Shown here piece after piece: positions 11,308 through 23,344 of a stretch of 64,000 nt of DNA. The DNA comes from Callorhinus ursinus. Its lineage: Eukaryota; Chordata; Mammalia; Carnivora; Otariidae. The stretch's first letter is position 1, and every line of letters begins with the position of its first letter. The notes beneath the pieces were generated by a model. It was not told the origin of the DNA. It ran no database searches and worked only from the letters and a program-made list of their open reading frames with translations. Made by a program: the position numbers and the translations under genes. The stretch covers positions 10,519,235 to 10,583,234 of the forward strand of contig NW_020312902.1 in NCBI RefSeq assembly GCF_003265705.1, read 5' to 3'.

Positions 11308-12055
11308 AAAACAAAGAAAATGCTGGTCAATAGAAAATATGCAAGCTACTGGCTTGAGATACCTGGAATACCAAAGTGCATAGCCTCATTGTTAAAAGGA
11401 GCCCTTATATCAGAAGGCAGAAGAATATCTATATGGACTTGGGAAATATCTCCCAGGATCTCAGTTGCCTATGTACAATATGGGTCTGGCAGTTGGTTGC
11501 TGTAGTTACTTTTGCCTGTTCTCCAAATTTAAATTTTAGATTCTCATAATAAAATTCATGGTCTTAACTGGAGTGCCTCACATTATGACTGAGGAGATAG
11601 AAAACTCATAGATAAAAATCATGTGAGGAACATTTTATGGCAACTTAGAGGCAAGAGCATCTTTTGTGTTCAGCCCTCAAGGGAAAGTGATTATAATAAA
11701 GCAATGTAAAATATTCAAAAGACAGGCCAGAATTCAGAGAAGAGAAAGTGTGAACAACTATTCTATTCTAACTGGGGGAATATATTTGACAAGTATTTGG
11801 TAAGTGCAAGGTTGGTACTTTAGTGTGGGAAAAATTATCCTATAGAGAGAAGATTCAAGGGGAAGTGGTAAGAGTTTTTAAATAATTGCAAGGCTTTCAA
11901 ATAGGAATAGAAGTTAAATTTGTTTGTGGTCCAAGGAACATTTCTGAGTGAAAAGAGACATCTTGGTTGGGTAAAATGAAGGTGTTAAATAAAGGATGCT
12001 TGCTCCAAAAGGAAATGAGTTCAGCCTTAAGGATTCTCTTAATGTTGCTTTTAAG
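11308..12055. other. Unique AT-rich sequence, nothing recognised
   Basis: A 61-codon frame overlaps the right SINE flank. No family resemblance. Confidence 0.45.
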
Positions 12056-13040
12056 ACACATCTACCAGCAATGGATTCTCTAAGTTTTTGTATGTCTGAG
12101 AATTTCCAACTTCACTTTCTTTTTTGGTAGTGATTTACTAGGTATGGAATTCTTGGTTGTGAGCCTTTTCCTTTCATCATGTTAAATATGGCCTACATAG
12201 ATTTTGATGATGGTGGTTTATTATGTGTCTAGATGAGGATTTATTTGGCTATCCCACTTGGAGTTTGATGAACTTCTTGCTTGTATATATTAATATTTTG
12301 TCAAGTTTGGGAAACTGTATTAGGTCTTCAAATATTCTTTCTGCTCCTTTCTTTCTTTCCTCTTCTGGGATTCCCGTATGCAGATGTTGATATAGTTGAT
12401 GATGTCCTGCAGGTGTCTGAGGCTCTTTTCATTTTCCTTCAGGATAATCTCAATTGAGCTATATTCAAGTTCACTAATTTTCGTTTTCTTGCCTGTTCAA
12501 ATCTGCCTTTGAGCCCTCCATTGACTTTTTCATTTCACTATTGACTTTTCAACTCCAGAATTTTTATTTGGCTCATTTAAAAAAATCTACCTATTTAGTA
12601 ATAGTTTCTATTTTCCAAGACATCATTCTTATACTAAACTCACAGTAAACTAAAAAAAAAAATTAGTTCTTCAAATATGATTTCCTTTAGTTATCTGAAC
12701 TTACTGAAAATAGATGATTTGTTTAGTAAGTCCAATGTCTGGATTTCTTCAGGGGTAGTTTCTACTGATTTTCTTTTTCTGTGTATGAGCCATATTTTCT
12801 AGTTTCTTTGCATGTTTCATTTTGTTGTTGTCATTGTTGAAAACTGGATGTTTTACCTAATACAATATAGCAACTCTGGAAACTAGGTTCTCTCCCATCT
12901 GCAGACTTTGTTGTTGTTTATTTAGTGACTTTTGTGATCTAAATATGAAAATGTGTATTCTTTGTTGTGTGAGGCCACTGAGGCCTCTGCTAAGTTAGCT
13001 TTAGTGGTCAACTAATGATTTAACAAATATTCCCCCTAAA
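12056..13040 (-). mobile_element. Ancient L1M-type or HAL1-type LINE fragment, probably antisense
   Basis: The strand is T-rich and carries an ordered set of phrases typical of old LINE-1 3' regions read backwards: TTTTTATTTGGCTCATTT, AAGTCCAATGTCTGGATTTC, GCATGTTTCATTTTGTTGTT, GTTGAAAACTGGATGTTTTA, TAGCAACTCTGGAAACTAGG and GGCCACTGAGGCCTCTGCTA. No open frame survives. The subfamily is uncertain. Confidence 0.6.
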
Positions 13041-14335
13041 TGCCTGAAGCAAATAAGTCTACTAAATGAAATAAGGTCTGTGGTATTACACATTTCAATT
13101 TACCAGAAACTGGAGTATAAGACAACTCAGTTCTGTTCACCCATTTAGTTTACTTATTTTCCAAGATAAGAAAATAGAAATGTGAAAGCCATTTTTTTTT
13201 ATATTAGGAACACCAATTTTATTATATTAAAATGGGTTCTGGATATATATATAGGTCAGCAGGGCACTTTTTTCTTCATTATCAACAAAGCAACATATAA
13301 CTATGATTGTTTTCAGCTCTTTTACCAAATAGAAAAGCTTGGAAATGCTATCAGAAGGGATCAATGATGCATACATTATGTTACAGAATTGTATATTCCT
13401 GAGGCAAAAGCCAATTAAATATAACATACCCAGAGAGATAAATACATTCACATAAGAGGTTTTATATCTGCAAATCAGATTATCTGATAATTATGTAACC
13501 CATACAATAGAATGTGAATTTATTTTCCACAGATGTTTTTCTATGTTTACAAGAAATGATACTAGTTTCCAGCCACCAATGAAGCTCAAAGCTGTTACTT
13601 TGACATTGAACTGATCTCAGAGATTAGACTCAAGCTTATTATTTTTTTCACAAAATGCTCCAGTGCAATGAACACTGGCCATCCTAGAGCTCTCATAGCC
13701 CTCATCACTACTGTAACAGTCAAATGCAGTCACTGCTTAGTGCCCAACACAACTGCTCTGTAGGTTCTTTGCCACAATCAACAGGTAGTATCTTGCTTAA
13801 TTGTGATGAAACTATATGCCATGGATTGCCAACTTTCTGTTGTTCTTTTAGAAAAGAGCTAGCATTAAGTTCAGTACCAAGTAACCACCAAATCATTTCC
13901 AGAACACATACTCAAGATGGTTCTGCTGGCTTTGAAGAGGCACAAGACGAACAGTTTGGAAAATAACAAAAGAAACTGGAGCTTGTAACACTGCCAATTG
14001 ATTCTTGGGTGAAAGACCATTGCTGACAGAAACAGGAAACAAAATAGGAAGGAGCAATTCCTGCTCCCTTCCTCCTGTCTTCCTTTTGTGCCTTTTTTTT
14101 TTTTAATGGGACCTAAGAGAAAGCCATCTAATGAAGGAGAGATGTAGTTTGTAGTCTCAGTTCCAGCATCATAAAGCAGAGTACAGAAGGATAAATATGA
14201 GGGAAAAACGAACAACATAATAATTGGCATAACTTTTTTGACAGCAATGAATCATTTCTTCAAAGTAAGCTTTTCTTCAGGTCTATACTATATTTTTGTA
14301 TAACATAAGGAATGAATCTCTAAGTTCAAGCTCAA

Positions 14336-14425
14336 AGATATTTATATATCTATATAATTACATATAGATATATAATTTTACATAATATAAATATATAATT
14401 TTATATAATTGTAAATACATATTAC
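14336..14425. repeat. AT-rich tract with hairpin potential
   Basis: Alternating TATATAAT-like words, including ATATCTATATA facing ATATAGATAT across a short spacer. Confidence 0.75.
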
Positions 14426-15879
14426 TTATATATTAAAGTCACAAACTTTTAGTTTTCCATGAAGATAGTAAAGAAAACCTGATTATGTGTGTGTGTGTTT
14501 CTGAGTTCTTACCTTTCCAGGTAGTATTTTAGCTTCAAGGTAAAATTAAATTTGCATACATATTTATCGTAAACCCATTATACCACTGCTTTTGGAAAAA
14601 ATTGTTTTTTATTGAGTTAGCTATAATGCACTACAGTACAGCAAATCATTACCAAAAAATATCAGATATAAGAAAATAAAACTGAGGATATCAGAGTTTA
14701 AATTTATAACACATTTTCTTTTTCTATAAGAGTTCATCATTTACAACAAAGCAGTATAATGGAACTCATATACAATAAGCCATCCCATTTGAGCATCTGT
14801 AAACAAAAGAATAAGGCATTTTGGGCCTTTCACTTGGGAATTTAATTGAATTCCTTATTTTGGGCCATCAAAAATAGACTACTGGCCATAATGTATTTTT
14901 GCATAAACAGTAGTTTCATCCTCCCTCCACAGGAAGTGAATGGAATCAGACACTTTTTTGCCAAACTTAAGGATTATGCATAGCTCGTGCCTTCTAGAGT
15001 CTAGAGTCTAGACAAAATGTAAAAGGAGATCTTCTGGGGAAGTGATGGATTAGAAGGGAAGCAAAGAGTGAGGGAGGGGTAGATTTTGAAAGCCCAATTA
15101 TATACTGGCAGGCACAAAATTCTAGGCTACATTAAAGCATTAGTTTCTACAGAGAATTTCCCCAGTAATTGTCAGGTAAACCTGAGCAACAGGAGGCATG
15201 GCTTCTGGAGTAGTCTGGTTGCTAGAGCAAGGATTTCAGAAAGTGAATCTTGGTGTGCTGAGAAACTCTCCTGGAAAGCTTGAAAGCCAAAAACAGTTTT
15301 GAAGATTTTGTCTCTCAAGTGCATGTTAAGATTAATAAGCAAGTTCAGGGTATTTCAAAAAGAAGTAAGAGGAAAATTAATGTCCTTTATAACAGGTGAT
15401 GAGTTTTAAAACTATAGATAACACCTCAAGTTAAAAGAGCATATTTGTAACACTGAAAATAGTGACCTTTCAAGAAGGAACAATGTGTTCAAACCAGTGA
15501 GGAATGGTGTGAGTTACTAGATGGAAAGATAAACAAGAGCTCTTGCTTTTATATCTGTAGCTTTTGGAACAGTGGAATAAAAAAGGTAGAGTCAAAAAAG
15601 GTGAGACTTATATCATTATGATCAGAAAAGCTTCATATTTGCCAAACATATTGGACTCTTTATAATAAAAATCTTCAAAATTAATTATTTGGCACTTTTT
15701 TTTTTTGCCCATGCAGGATTACTTAAGCTATAATACATTAGGAAGCAACAAGAAGATAGGCTAGAAACAAACTTAACTTATTTTTGATGAAAGATAAGGC
15801 TTGTCTAGATCATAGTTGTTTGGATTCATGGTCCTCAGGGGATGTCTGAGGTACTAATCCTCAGGCTAGTCAGAATTTT

Positions 15880-15946
15880 ACAGGAAGGAGGGAGGGAGGG
15901 AGGAAGGAGGAAAAAGGGAAAGAGGAAGGGAGGGAAGGAGAAAAGA
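15880..15946. repeat. GGAA/GGGA purine microsatellite
   Basis: An imperfect array of GGAAGGAGG and GGGAGGGAGG units on the plus strand. Confidence 0.9.
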
Positions 15947-16263
15947 ACTTCACTGACAGGATTATACATCCAACTATCTATTTTTATATTAAGTGAAAAT
16001 CTCCATTGAGTCAAGGAAGTTAATCAATTAGCAACATCTTCTACATCTACCCAACCTTATCCCTAAAAAGGTTATAACTAGGTTGATGTACCCAAGTGTC
16101 ATTTTACCTAACAATAATGATAGTACACGATAAGAGTTAGAGAAAGTGAACCATGGCTACTCTATACATTGATTTTGTATTCAAATGCAAAAAAATGAAA
16201 CTATGAAAATTCTTCAGTACTTTAAGTACATGTTCAATTTGCAAGTAGGTACATGAAACTTTT

Positions 16264-16480
16264 TTTTTAAACTTTTATTTATTTTTTAAAAAAGATTTTA
16301 TTTATTTATTCGAGAGAGGGAGAATGAGAGATAGAAAGCACGAGAGGGAAGAGGGTCAGAGGGAGAAGCAGACTCCCCGCCGAGCAGGAAGCCCGATGTG
16401 GGACTCGATCCCAGGACTCCAGGATCATGACCTGAGCCGAAGGCAGTCGCTTAACCAACTGAGTCACCCAGGTACCCCAA
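16264..16480 (-). mobile_element. tRNA-Lys-derived carnivore SINE
   Basis: Antisense copy with a long T-rich tail, GAGAGAGGGAGAATGAGAG, GGGACTCGATCCCAGGACTC and a head ending CACCCAGGTACCCC. A 15-bp perfect target duplication GTACATGAAACTTTT lies at 16,249-16,263 and 16,481-16,495. A 100-codon minus frame across 16,306-16,608 reads SINE sequence and is not a gene. Confidence 0.96.
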
Positions 16481-16495
16481 GTACATGAAACTTTT

Positions 16496-17509
16496 GAGCA
16501 ATTATCATACAAATAAATATTCCTATATTCCATATCCACATAGCTGGGGGGTTCAACTAAGAAGAACAATGCCATTCTTGGTTTCATAAAGTGCTGAACT
16601 AAAAGCAAATGGTTCTCTGGAATCCAGAGTTGTCACTTAGAACAAGTAATAACCATGCAGGACACTGGCGGGAACAGCTTCCGGTTAGGGAAAGGCTTTC
16701 TACACTCCATTATTTTCCTGTGTGCCCTTTTCTCCTTTTCCAAGTGACATATTTTTGTTTTTGTTTTCATTGCTTTTTAAATCATGAGCATCTTACTACG
16801 AGGACAACAACAAAATAACGACTCTCCATGAAAACAGACAAAAATTCTTCTCCCTACTCCAGTTCACCATCTCACCCATTCCCCAAAAAAGATTCCTAAT
16901 CAAACAATCTCCATGGATCCCCTAGAAATGTATTTGCCCAAGAAGCAGAAAAAACAGAGCCTTAGATTGTAGCTCCTGAGCAGCTTCCATGGCCTTGGTT
17001 CAGAACTGTAGTTTCCAAATCTTACTGACAGAAAAGATGGGAAGTTGATTGCCTTGGTGAATGTTTTGCTGTCAAATTTTGCAAACTCAAGGCAGTCTAT
17101 CAGACAATCTATCTGGAGCACATCCCCATTCTTGTGTGGAGAAATTCAAGAAAGAAATTTGAGAAATCTAAAACCTACTTTACCTCAAAAAGCTACAGAA
17201 GAACCCATCATATTGGAGCTGGACTGGACCTTAAATGATGCTGCCGTCCTGGCCCTACTCTTAGGCTGCAGGCATCCTCTGGCCCAGAAAGCTGAGCATT
17301 ATTTTCTGAAATAACATAATTGTTTTCCCTCTGGAGGCAGGCTCTTACAAAATCCCAGCCTAAAATTTCAGCTTTCTTGATAAAGAACTCAGGGTTAACT
17401 TTCTGTTTTGTTTTGATCTCTTGTCATTGGTTGGGCCTCCAGAGTCCAGTCTTTTTTTTTTGGAGTTATTAGCCATTCCTAGCATTTACCTTCCAAGTTC
17501 AAGGCCTTG
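16496..17509. other. Unique sequence, nothing recognised
   Basis: Overlapping frames of 73 codons (minus) and 89 codons (plus) lie at 16,900-17,314. Neither has recognisable features. Confidence 0.45.
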
Positions 17510-17937
17510 ATGTTTCCTATCTCTTGATATTTACAAGCTTTTGTAACCAAAAGAATATGATAACATTGAGAGAGGTCACTTCCATAATTAGATTACAAAA
17601 TATGGGGACATCTGTCTTGCAACATACTCTATTTCCCTCTTGACTGATATACTTTAATGAAACCAGCGGCCATTTTGAAGAAGATTACATAGCAAGGAAA
17701 TGAAGGCACCTTGCAGCTGACAGCCAGTTAGGAACTGAGGCCCTCCAATCCCATAGCCCTTGAGTTACAGATTCTGCAAACAATCAGAGGACCTTGGATG
17801 TGGATGCTTCCCTAGTCAAGTCCTCAGGTGAGACCCCGGCTCTAGCTGCCACCTTGATTGTAGCTTTGTGAGAGACATTAAACAAAGACCCAGTTAGTTA
17901 TGTATACTTTTCCGGCCCATAGCAACTGTAAGGTAAT

Positions 17938-17939
<2 letters not shown>
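17510..17939 (+). mobile_element. Ancient MLT1-like LTR, 3' end replaced by a microsatellite
   Basis: In order: GGTCACTTCCATAATTAGAT, CATCTGTCTTGCAACATACT, CAGCTGACAGCCAGTTAGGA, TCCTCAGGTGAGACCCCGGC and CTTTGTGAGAGACATTAAAC. These match a mammalian MaLR-type LTR whose usual 3' end reads like AATAAATGTGTGTTGTTTTA. The TG array that follows probably grew from that motif. The same family recurs antisense at 37.6 and 44.8 kb. Confidence 0.7.
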
Positions 17940-17986
<47 letters not shown>

Positions 17987-17996
17987 NNNNNNNNNN

Positions 17997-18042
<46 letters not shown>
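17940..18042. repeat. (TG)n microsatellite with an assembly gap
   Basis: Uninterrupted TG dinucleotides on both sides of ten Ns (17,987-17,996). The true array length is therefore unknown. The histidine/threonine frame on the minus strand is a translation of the repeat. Confidence 0.97.
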
Positions 18043-18044
<2 letters not shown>

Positions 18045-18047
18045 GTT

Positions 18048-18860
18048 TTGGTTGAAGTATACATAACATGAAAGGTAACATTTTAACCACTTTTAAGTAT
18101 AAAATTCTATGGTGTTAAGTACATTCACGTTGTTGTGTAACCATCACCACCATCCATCTTCAGAATTTTTTCATCTTCCCCAACTGAAACTCTCTCATTC
18201 AATGTTAATTTCCTATTTCCCTCCCCTCCAGCTCCTAACATCTGCCATTCTACTTTCTGTCTCTATGATTTTGACTATTCTAGGTATCTCATATAAGTTG
18301 AATCATAGATCACTTGTCCTTTTGTGACTGGGTTATTTCATTTAGCATGATTTTTTCAAAATCCATTCACGTTGAGCACCTGGGTGTTCAGTCAGTTAAG
18401 CATCTGCCTTCAGCTCAGGTTATGATCCTGGGGTCCTGGGATCAAGTCCCACATCGGGCTCCTCACTCAGTGGGGAGCCTGCTTCTCCCTCTACCCTTGC
18501 TTCTCCCCCCTGATCATGCACACTTTCTGTCAAACAAATAAATAAAATATTAAAAAAAATCCATTCATATTGTAGCATATGTCTGAATTTTCTTCCTTTT
18601 TAAGGCTAATATTCCATTGTATGTGTATGACACATTTTGTTTATCCATTCATCCATTGATGGATGCTTGGATTGCTTCCATTTTTGGCTATTATGCATAA
18701 TACTGCTACAAACATGGGTACACAATATCTATTCAGGTCCTTGCTTTCAATGGTTTTGGATATATACCCGTAAGTAGTAATTCTTTGTGTACATTTATTT
18801 TATTTTAGTAATTGCCATACTGGTTTCCACTGTCTGCACCATTTTACTAAATGTGTGTTG
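18048..18860 (-). mobile_element. Old L1M 3' region, antisense, split by a SINE
   Basis: TGTGTAACCATCACCACCAT, CTACTTTCTGTCTCTATGAT, CTCATATAAGTTGAATCATA, then after the SINE TATTCCATTGTATGTGTATG, TTTATCCATTCATCCATTGA and GGATATATACCCGTAAGTAG. These are the classic reverse-strand phrases of an old mammalian LINE-1 3' region including the end of ORF2. All frames are degraded. Confidence 0.9.
18375..18556 (+). mobile_element. tRNA-Lys-derived carnivore SINE inside L1M
   Basis: The head GAGCACCTGGGTGTTCAGTC, GGGTCCTGGGATCAAGTCCC and a tail with AAATAAATAAAATATT are present. The 17-bp (left) and 16-bp (right) target duplications AAAATCCATTCACGTTG (18,358-18,374) and AAAATCCATTCATATT (18,557-18,572) are slightly diverged and lie in L1M sequence. 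Confidence 0.94.
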
Positions 18861-20714
18861 TGATGCGTCGCCAGGGTCTGTAGTAATTTGGTGCACAAGA
18901 ATACATAACTAAAAGGAATAGCTATTAGGACACACAAAAATGGAAACAACAACAACAACAACAACTATGGTCCTTGTACTGATGATGCTTATAGCCTACT
19001 AGAAAAGACAGAAATGATCAAATGTTCATGGCATTGCATATATGTTAACAACTATTGTATATATTAAAAAAGAGAAGCATATGGCATACTAAGATTTTAT
19101 AAAAATTGATTTCACCCAGGCTAGGGAGTCAGAATCACTATCAATGCAAGCAACAGGAGTAGCTCCAGTTGAGCCAGCTGGCTAATAGCTTGTGGCCCAG
19201 ATTTAACAACAACAAAAAGAAAAAGCTCCTTGCTTTGAGATCCTATCCTTCCCTTGCAGCAGAGGTTGCAAACCATGCACAAAGAGAAGAAAGCATGTTA
19301 TCAAGGCCTCATCCTTACCCATACCTAATGCCAACTGTCTAACTTCTTCTCATATGCAGTTGTTTAGAGTGGCAGAAATTTATTGCATTTCATAGCAAAG
19401 ATTTTTCTGGCCTATTACTGTTTTGTGTGTTTGCTTTATTTTGTTTTTGTTTTAAAATAGTGTTTTCTGCTTTGCTAAGCCTTAATTAACAGATGTGAGT
19501 CTTAGTATCCCTCGAAGCAAAGATTTAGAAAGACTCAGTATTATGTGAGTTAATGTGGAAATGGGAGCAAGCATTATTAGAATCTCCTGCTATAAAGACT
19601 AAAGGGTTTTTTTTGTTTGTGTTTTGTTTTTTGTTTTAATTTTGGACCTTTCATTTCCCTCAAGTTATCTTGCAGAAATTTTGGCTTATTTTGGTTGAAA
19701 TCCTAGATCTCTGGCAGCTAAGCTCCAAAATAAAAATAAAGAAACGAACATATCTGGTCTCTCTCAGATGTTTACAAATATTATGGTTCTAGATTTAAGT
19801 ATAACAATTCAGAAATGACAGTTTTCCTGAAAGCTTTTATGTTTATATCCTTTCCACAAGAAACAAGTAATGGAAAATAAAATTTATTAAGAAAAATAAA
19901 TTTTGGAGTTTGTTTTGCATAGTTAGGATTCTCGACTATGGTGTTTGTTTTCCCCGAGGCATGAGCAACCTCTCTTCCTCTCATAGCTAGGACTGGGGTA
20001 TTACTAATGATACGGTTAGGACAGTTTTGATTCTTTTTTCTTTTCTTCTTTCCTGTTGTCATACTGTCACAAATCCAGTGCTAATTGGCTACATGATTTG
20101 GAACAGTGCATTTTCCATATCCTATATTTAGAATAGCAATATTAGAGATAATAAACCAAAGGATTGATTTTTTGGGGGGGAAAACACATGGATCACAAAA
20201 TGAAAATAACACTCACCATTTAAAACATAAAGATGAAATAAAAGCAAGCAAGGTAATCAAACACAAATATAACTAAACTTACACAACCAATTAGCATAAT
20301 TTTGAGAGCCATATTGTCTCATAAAGAAAAGGTTGAATTTCTTGAGAATTAATTGCAAAGTAACTTCAATATTGAGTTACTCTAATGCTTATAAGTGGAA
20401 TTGTCTGTAAATTCTAACCTGACTATGCAGGAATGGGTTATTACTCTTGTATAAAGGGGGAGATAAGCAGAATTGGAAGGGCTGATTGTAGTACCTTTTA
20501 TGGCCCAATGGGGTCTCTTCTTCAAAGAGAAAAAGTCCATAAATCTTTGAATTATTTTCAGAATCATTCACTATTCAGGTATAAAGTTAATGTCTAGGCC
20601 AAGAAAGGTTCCCTTTAGTTATTTTCCTCGAAGTCAAATTTTTACATCTGAAAAGTCTATCCATAATGGCTTTGGACCAAGGTAGGATTAGTGAAAATCA
20701 CAAGTACAATCAAG
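18861..20714. other. Unique AT-rich sequence with (CAA)n and T/G-rich tracts
   Basis: A (CAA)n run lies at 18,944-18,966 and T-rich GTTTT-type tracts at about 19,430-19,460 and 19,607-19,640. A weak antisense L2-like phrase, GGTCCTTGTACTGATGATGC, is near 18,970. A 93-codon minus frame at 19,781-20,062 is not recognised. No gene is supported. Confidence 0.45.
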
Positions 20715-20731
20715 AGTGGCACAGGAAAAGT

Positions 20732-20936
20732 ACAAGGCACTTGGGATGTGCAGTCCCTTAGTGTTCAACTCGGTTTCAGCTCAGGTCCTGATCTCAGGGC
20801 ATTGAGATCAAGCCCCAGCTCTGTGCTCAGCATAGAGTCTGTTTAAGTTTCTCCCTTTCCCTTTGCCCTTCCCGCCAGCCTGCTCTCACTCTCTCAGTTA
20901 AATAAGTAAATCTAAAAAAAAAAAAAAAAAAAAAAA
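20732..20936 (+). mobile_element. Diverged tRNA-derived carnivore SINE, older subtype
   Basis: The head GCACTTGGGATGTGCAGTCC is poorly preserved; CAGCTCAGGTCCTGATCTCA, GCTCAGCATAGAGTCTG and a 24-base A tail are clear. Target duplication AGTGGCACAGGAAAAGT (20,715-20,731) versus AGTGGCACAGGGAAAGT (20,937-20,953). The body GAGTCTGTTTAAGTTTCTCC resembles the older subtype also seen at 32.1 kb. Confidence 0.92.
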
Positions 20937-20953
20937 AGTGGCACAGGGAAAGT

Positions 20954-22434
20954 GCATTTTTTCTTCTGTTCGCTCTCCCAAGCAGTATGTTTTCTGAAAC
21001 TATCTGCGACTTATTTTCTTTGCTTGTCTGCCATTTCTTGAAAATAATAGAGGTCATTGGTTATTAATATTGAGCTCTTAAATCAGCCCATTATCCCCAA
21101 GGAAAACACAGCATGACTATACTGGGGAAGCCAACTAAAGAAGGAAATCAGAGTAAATAGGTCCTTTCACAACCCAACCTGCCATGACCTATAGAGGGTT
21201 AAACTTTGCTTTCAATTTATGCACCTGAGGATCCATCTTCTTATTTCTATAAGAATAGAAGTGAAAGGATAACAGATCCTTCAAGTTCCCAAGCAAAATT
21301 TGGCTTTAGTTAACACTGGGATTAAAAAGCAGATCTTGATTTTTTTTGTTGTTATTATAAAGCTTTCTAATTTAATGTATTTATCTAGGAGTGCCCTGTT
21401 CTGTGTTGTGGTAGATATGGAATATAAGGGGACTTGGTGGTCCAGTTAACCACTCCAACAAGCAATGAGTAAATCATCTCTGCCCTAAAGTGTCTAACCA
21501 TCATCATTTCTTCTCTAATATCAAGGATTTGGGGTCTGACTGCCTTGGTCACCAGATTTATACTTGACCCACTCTACAAATATCAGACCACCTATATCTA
21601 ATGTTCCCATTAGACTTGATATAGAATCATAAAACACTGCCCCATCACCCAAAGAGGTTATAGTCTACACTGGGAGAATAGGTGTATATTCTCTATTCTC
21701 TCTCAATATATGTATTTACATATACACATAAACACAGAGATATAGACACATATATATGTATATATTCTTCCAACATAGTCTGTTCTCTATCTCCTATCTC
21801 CATACATAACAAGGAAATATATGTATATATATATTATATATATATACACACACACACACATGCATACATACATGGAGTTTTAGAAACATAGTTATTTTAT
21901 TATATAAAAAGCTGAGTTTGAAACCAGGTCCACTAGAGGAGTGATGCAGAATAGACCATTGCCTTCTGTAATTCTTAATTTCTTAATCTGAAAAATGGAA
22001 ATAGAGACAGAGACAATGCTTGTATTCTAATTTCTTCCATTCAAACTTCAAGAGACTGAGAACACTTCTTAAAGGACTTATTCCCAAATGTATGGGCCCT
22101 CAGCGGGTGGCATTTATACCGTGTGTATATAAATTTCAATATTGTTGTGAGCACCATGGTCAATGGCAGAGCAGCACCTGGGACAGCAGCTTTCTAGTTT
22201 ACATGTATGCAACTTACCCAACTGATTGAGCCTCCTTAGGATGGGTAGGAGATGCAGGGCATCCGAGGAGCATATAACATTTTAGCCATCACAATCTTAC
22301 ACTGTCAAAGCTAGCACTCTGAGAGCAGATAGGTAGACAGACACACGCACACAAGCAAATGCATAACAAATACGCAAATTTAAATTCTACTTTCTGGGGT
22401 ATACTGTGTTTAAGAGACCAGAAAATAGGGTGGG
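20954..22434. other. Unique sequence with one AT/CA microsatellite
   Basis: No gene recognised. A weak sense MIR-like phrase (TTTCTTAATCTGAAAAATGG) lies near 21,980. Confidence 0.45.
21685..21875. repeat. Compound TA/CA/ATAC-rich microsatellite region
   Basis: It includes TATATGTATATATATA-type alternation, a TA palindrome at about 21,823-21,847 and CACACACACACACATGCATA at 21,847-21,866. Confidence 0.85.
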
Positions 22435-22900
22435 TTGACTTTAGGAGGTATGAGGATATACCTGAGGAAGTGAAAAAATGAGCTGGAACATAGAGGAGGG
22501 GTTGGAGTTTCTAGGTGTGATTGGATAGGAGGAGGGAGAAGAGATAAGCCGGAACTGTAACAAGTGTAGAGGACATAAAGCAGGTGCATATGGTGGGTGT
22601 AGTTGGGTGAAACAGAGTAAGAGTATGAAGTAGGAGAGAAGGCTGGACTGACAGGCAGTGGCTAGACTGTGCAGGCTCTTGCATGCTATGGAATTACCCT
22701 AATAATTTTTATCTATTTTAGGAACAAGGAGAAACCTTTCAAGAAGTGGCAAAACTAAAGAAAGAGGTTGGCATAATCAGAGACAGTCTTTTTTTTTTTA
22801 ATAAGTGCTCTTTGGAAATAATGTGGAGATTGATTAGTTTGGAGGTAACATGGCCTAAGGAGGAAAGTCAGGAGACTCATGAAACCTTTTCTAGATGGAG
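22435..22900 (-). mobile_element. L2 body fragment, antisense
   Basis: Purine-rich phrases typical of reverse-strand L2 run in order: GGAACTGTAACAAGTGTAGA, GAGAAGGCTGGACTGACAGG, CAGGCTCTTGCATGCTATGG, GAGGTTGGCATAATCAGAGA and GGAAATAATGTGGAGATTGA. The element appears to resume at 24,080 after two LTR insertions. Confidence 0.7.
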
Positions 22901-22935
22901 ACCACGGTAACATGAACTAGTTGTTGATAACTGGG

Positions 22936-23340
22936 TGTATTTTTTCCCTGTGGCTACTCTAACAAATATGGTGGCTTAAAACAACAAAAATTTATTCTAT
23001 TCAGTTCTGTAGGCCAGAAGTCCAAAATTAGTTTCACTGGGTCAAAACCAATATATCCATCAACAGGTCCTTCTGGAGGCTGTAGGGGAGAATCTATTCC
23101 TTCCCTCTTCCAGCTTCTGGTGGCTACTGGCATTCCTTGGTTTGTGGCTACATCACTCCAGTCTCTCTTTTTGGTCCTATTGTCTTCTCCTCTTCAATGT
23201 GTATCAAATTTCCCTTTGCCTCCCTCTTATAAGGATAATTTAACTGCATTTAGGACCCACCGGGATATTTCAGGATAATCTCCCCAAATCAAGATCCTTA
23301 ATTTAACCACATCTGAAAAGTCTCTTTTGCCATATCATAC
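22936..23340 (-). mobile_element. Ancient MLT1-like LTR, antisense, inserted in L2
   Basis: It begins CCCTGTGGCTACTCTAACAA, TGGCTTAAAACAACAAAAAT, CTGTAGGCCAGAAGTCCAAA and ends AGGATAATCTCCCCAAATCA, CCTTAATTTAACCACATCTG. This is the reverse complement of the LTR class found at 2.3 and 5.2 kb. The 5' terminus (right end) appears truncated. Confidence 0.78.
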
Positions 23341-23344
23341 AAAG

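Larger units (their letters stand above)
13041..16246. other. Long unique AT-rich stretch, no gene recognised
   Basis: Frames up to 119 codons (minus, 13,871-14,230) and 80 codons (plus, 13,724-13,966) exist, but I recognise neither. There are no plausible exons with splice signals or RNA genes. A triple TCTAGAG direct repeat sits at 14,994-15,012, and two low-complexity tracts are listed separately. Confidence 0.45.

Noticed and set aside
17878..18090. Minus-strand frame rich in HTHTHT
   Set aside because: It is a translation of the TG microsatellite and its N gap.
18944..18966. Regular repeats that might suggest a CRISPR-like or satellite array
   Set aside because: It is a simple (CAA)n run. 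No direct repeats separated by unique spacers occur anywhere in the window, and the DNA is mammalian.
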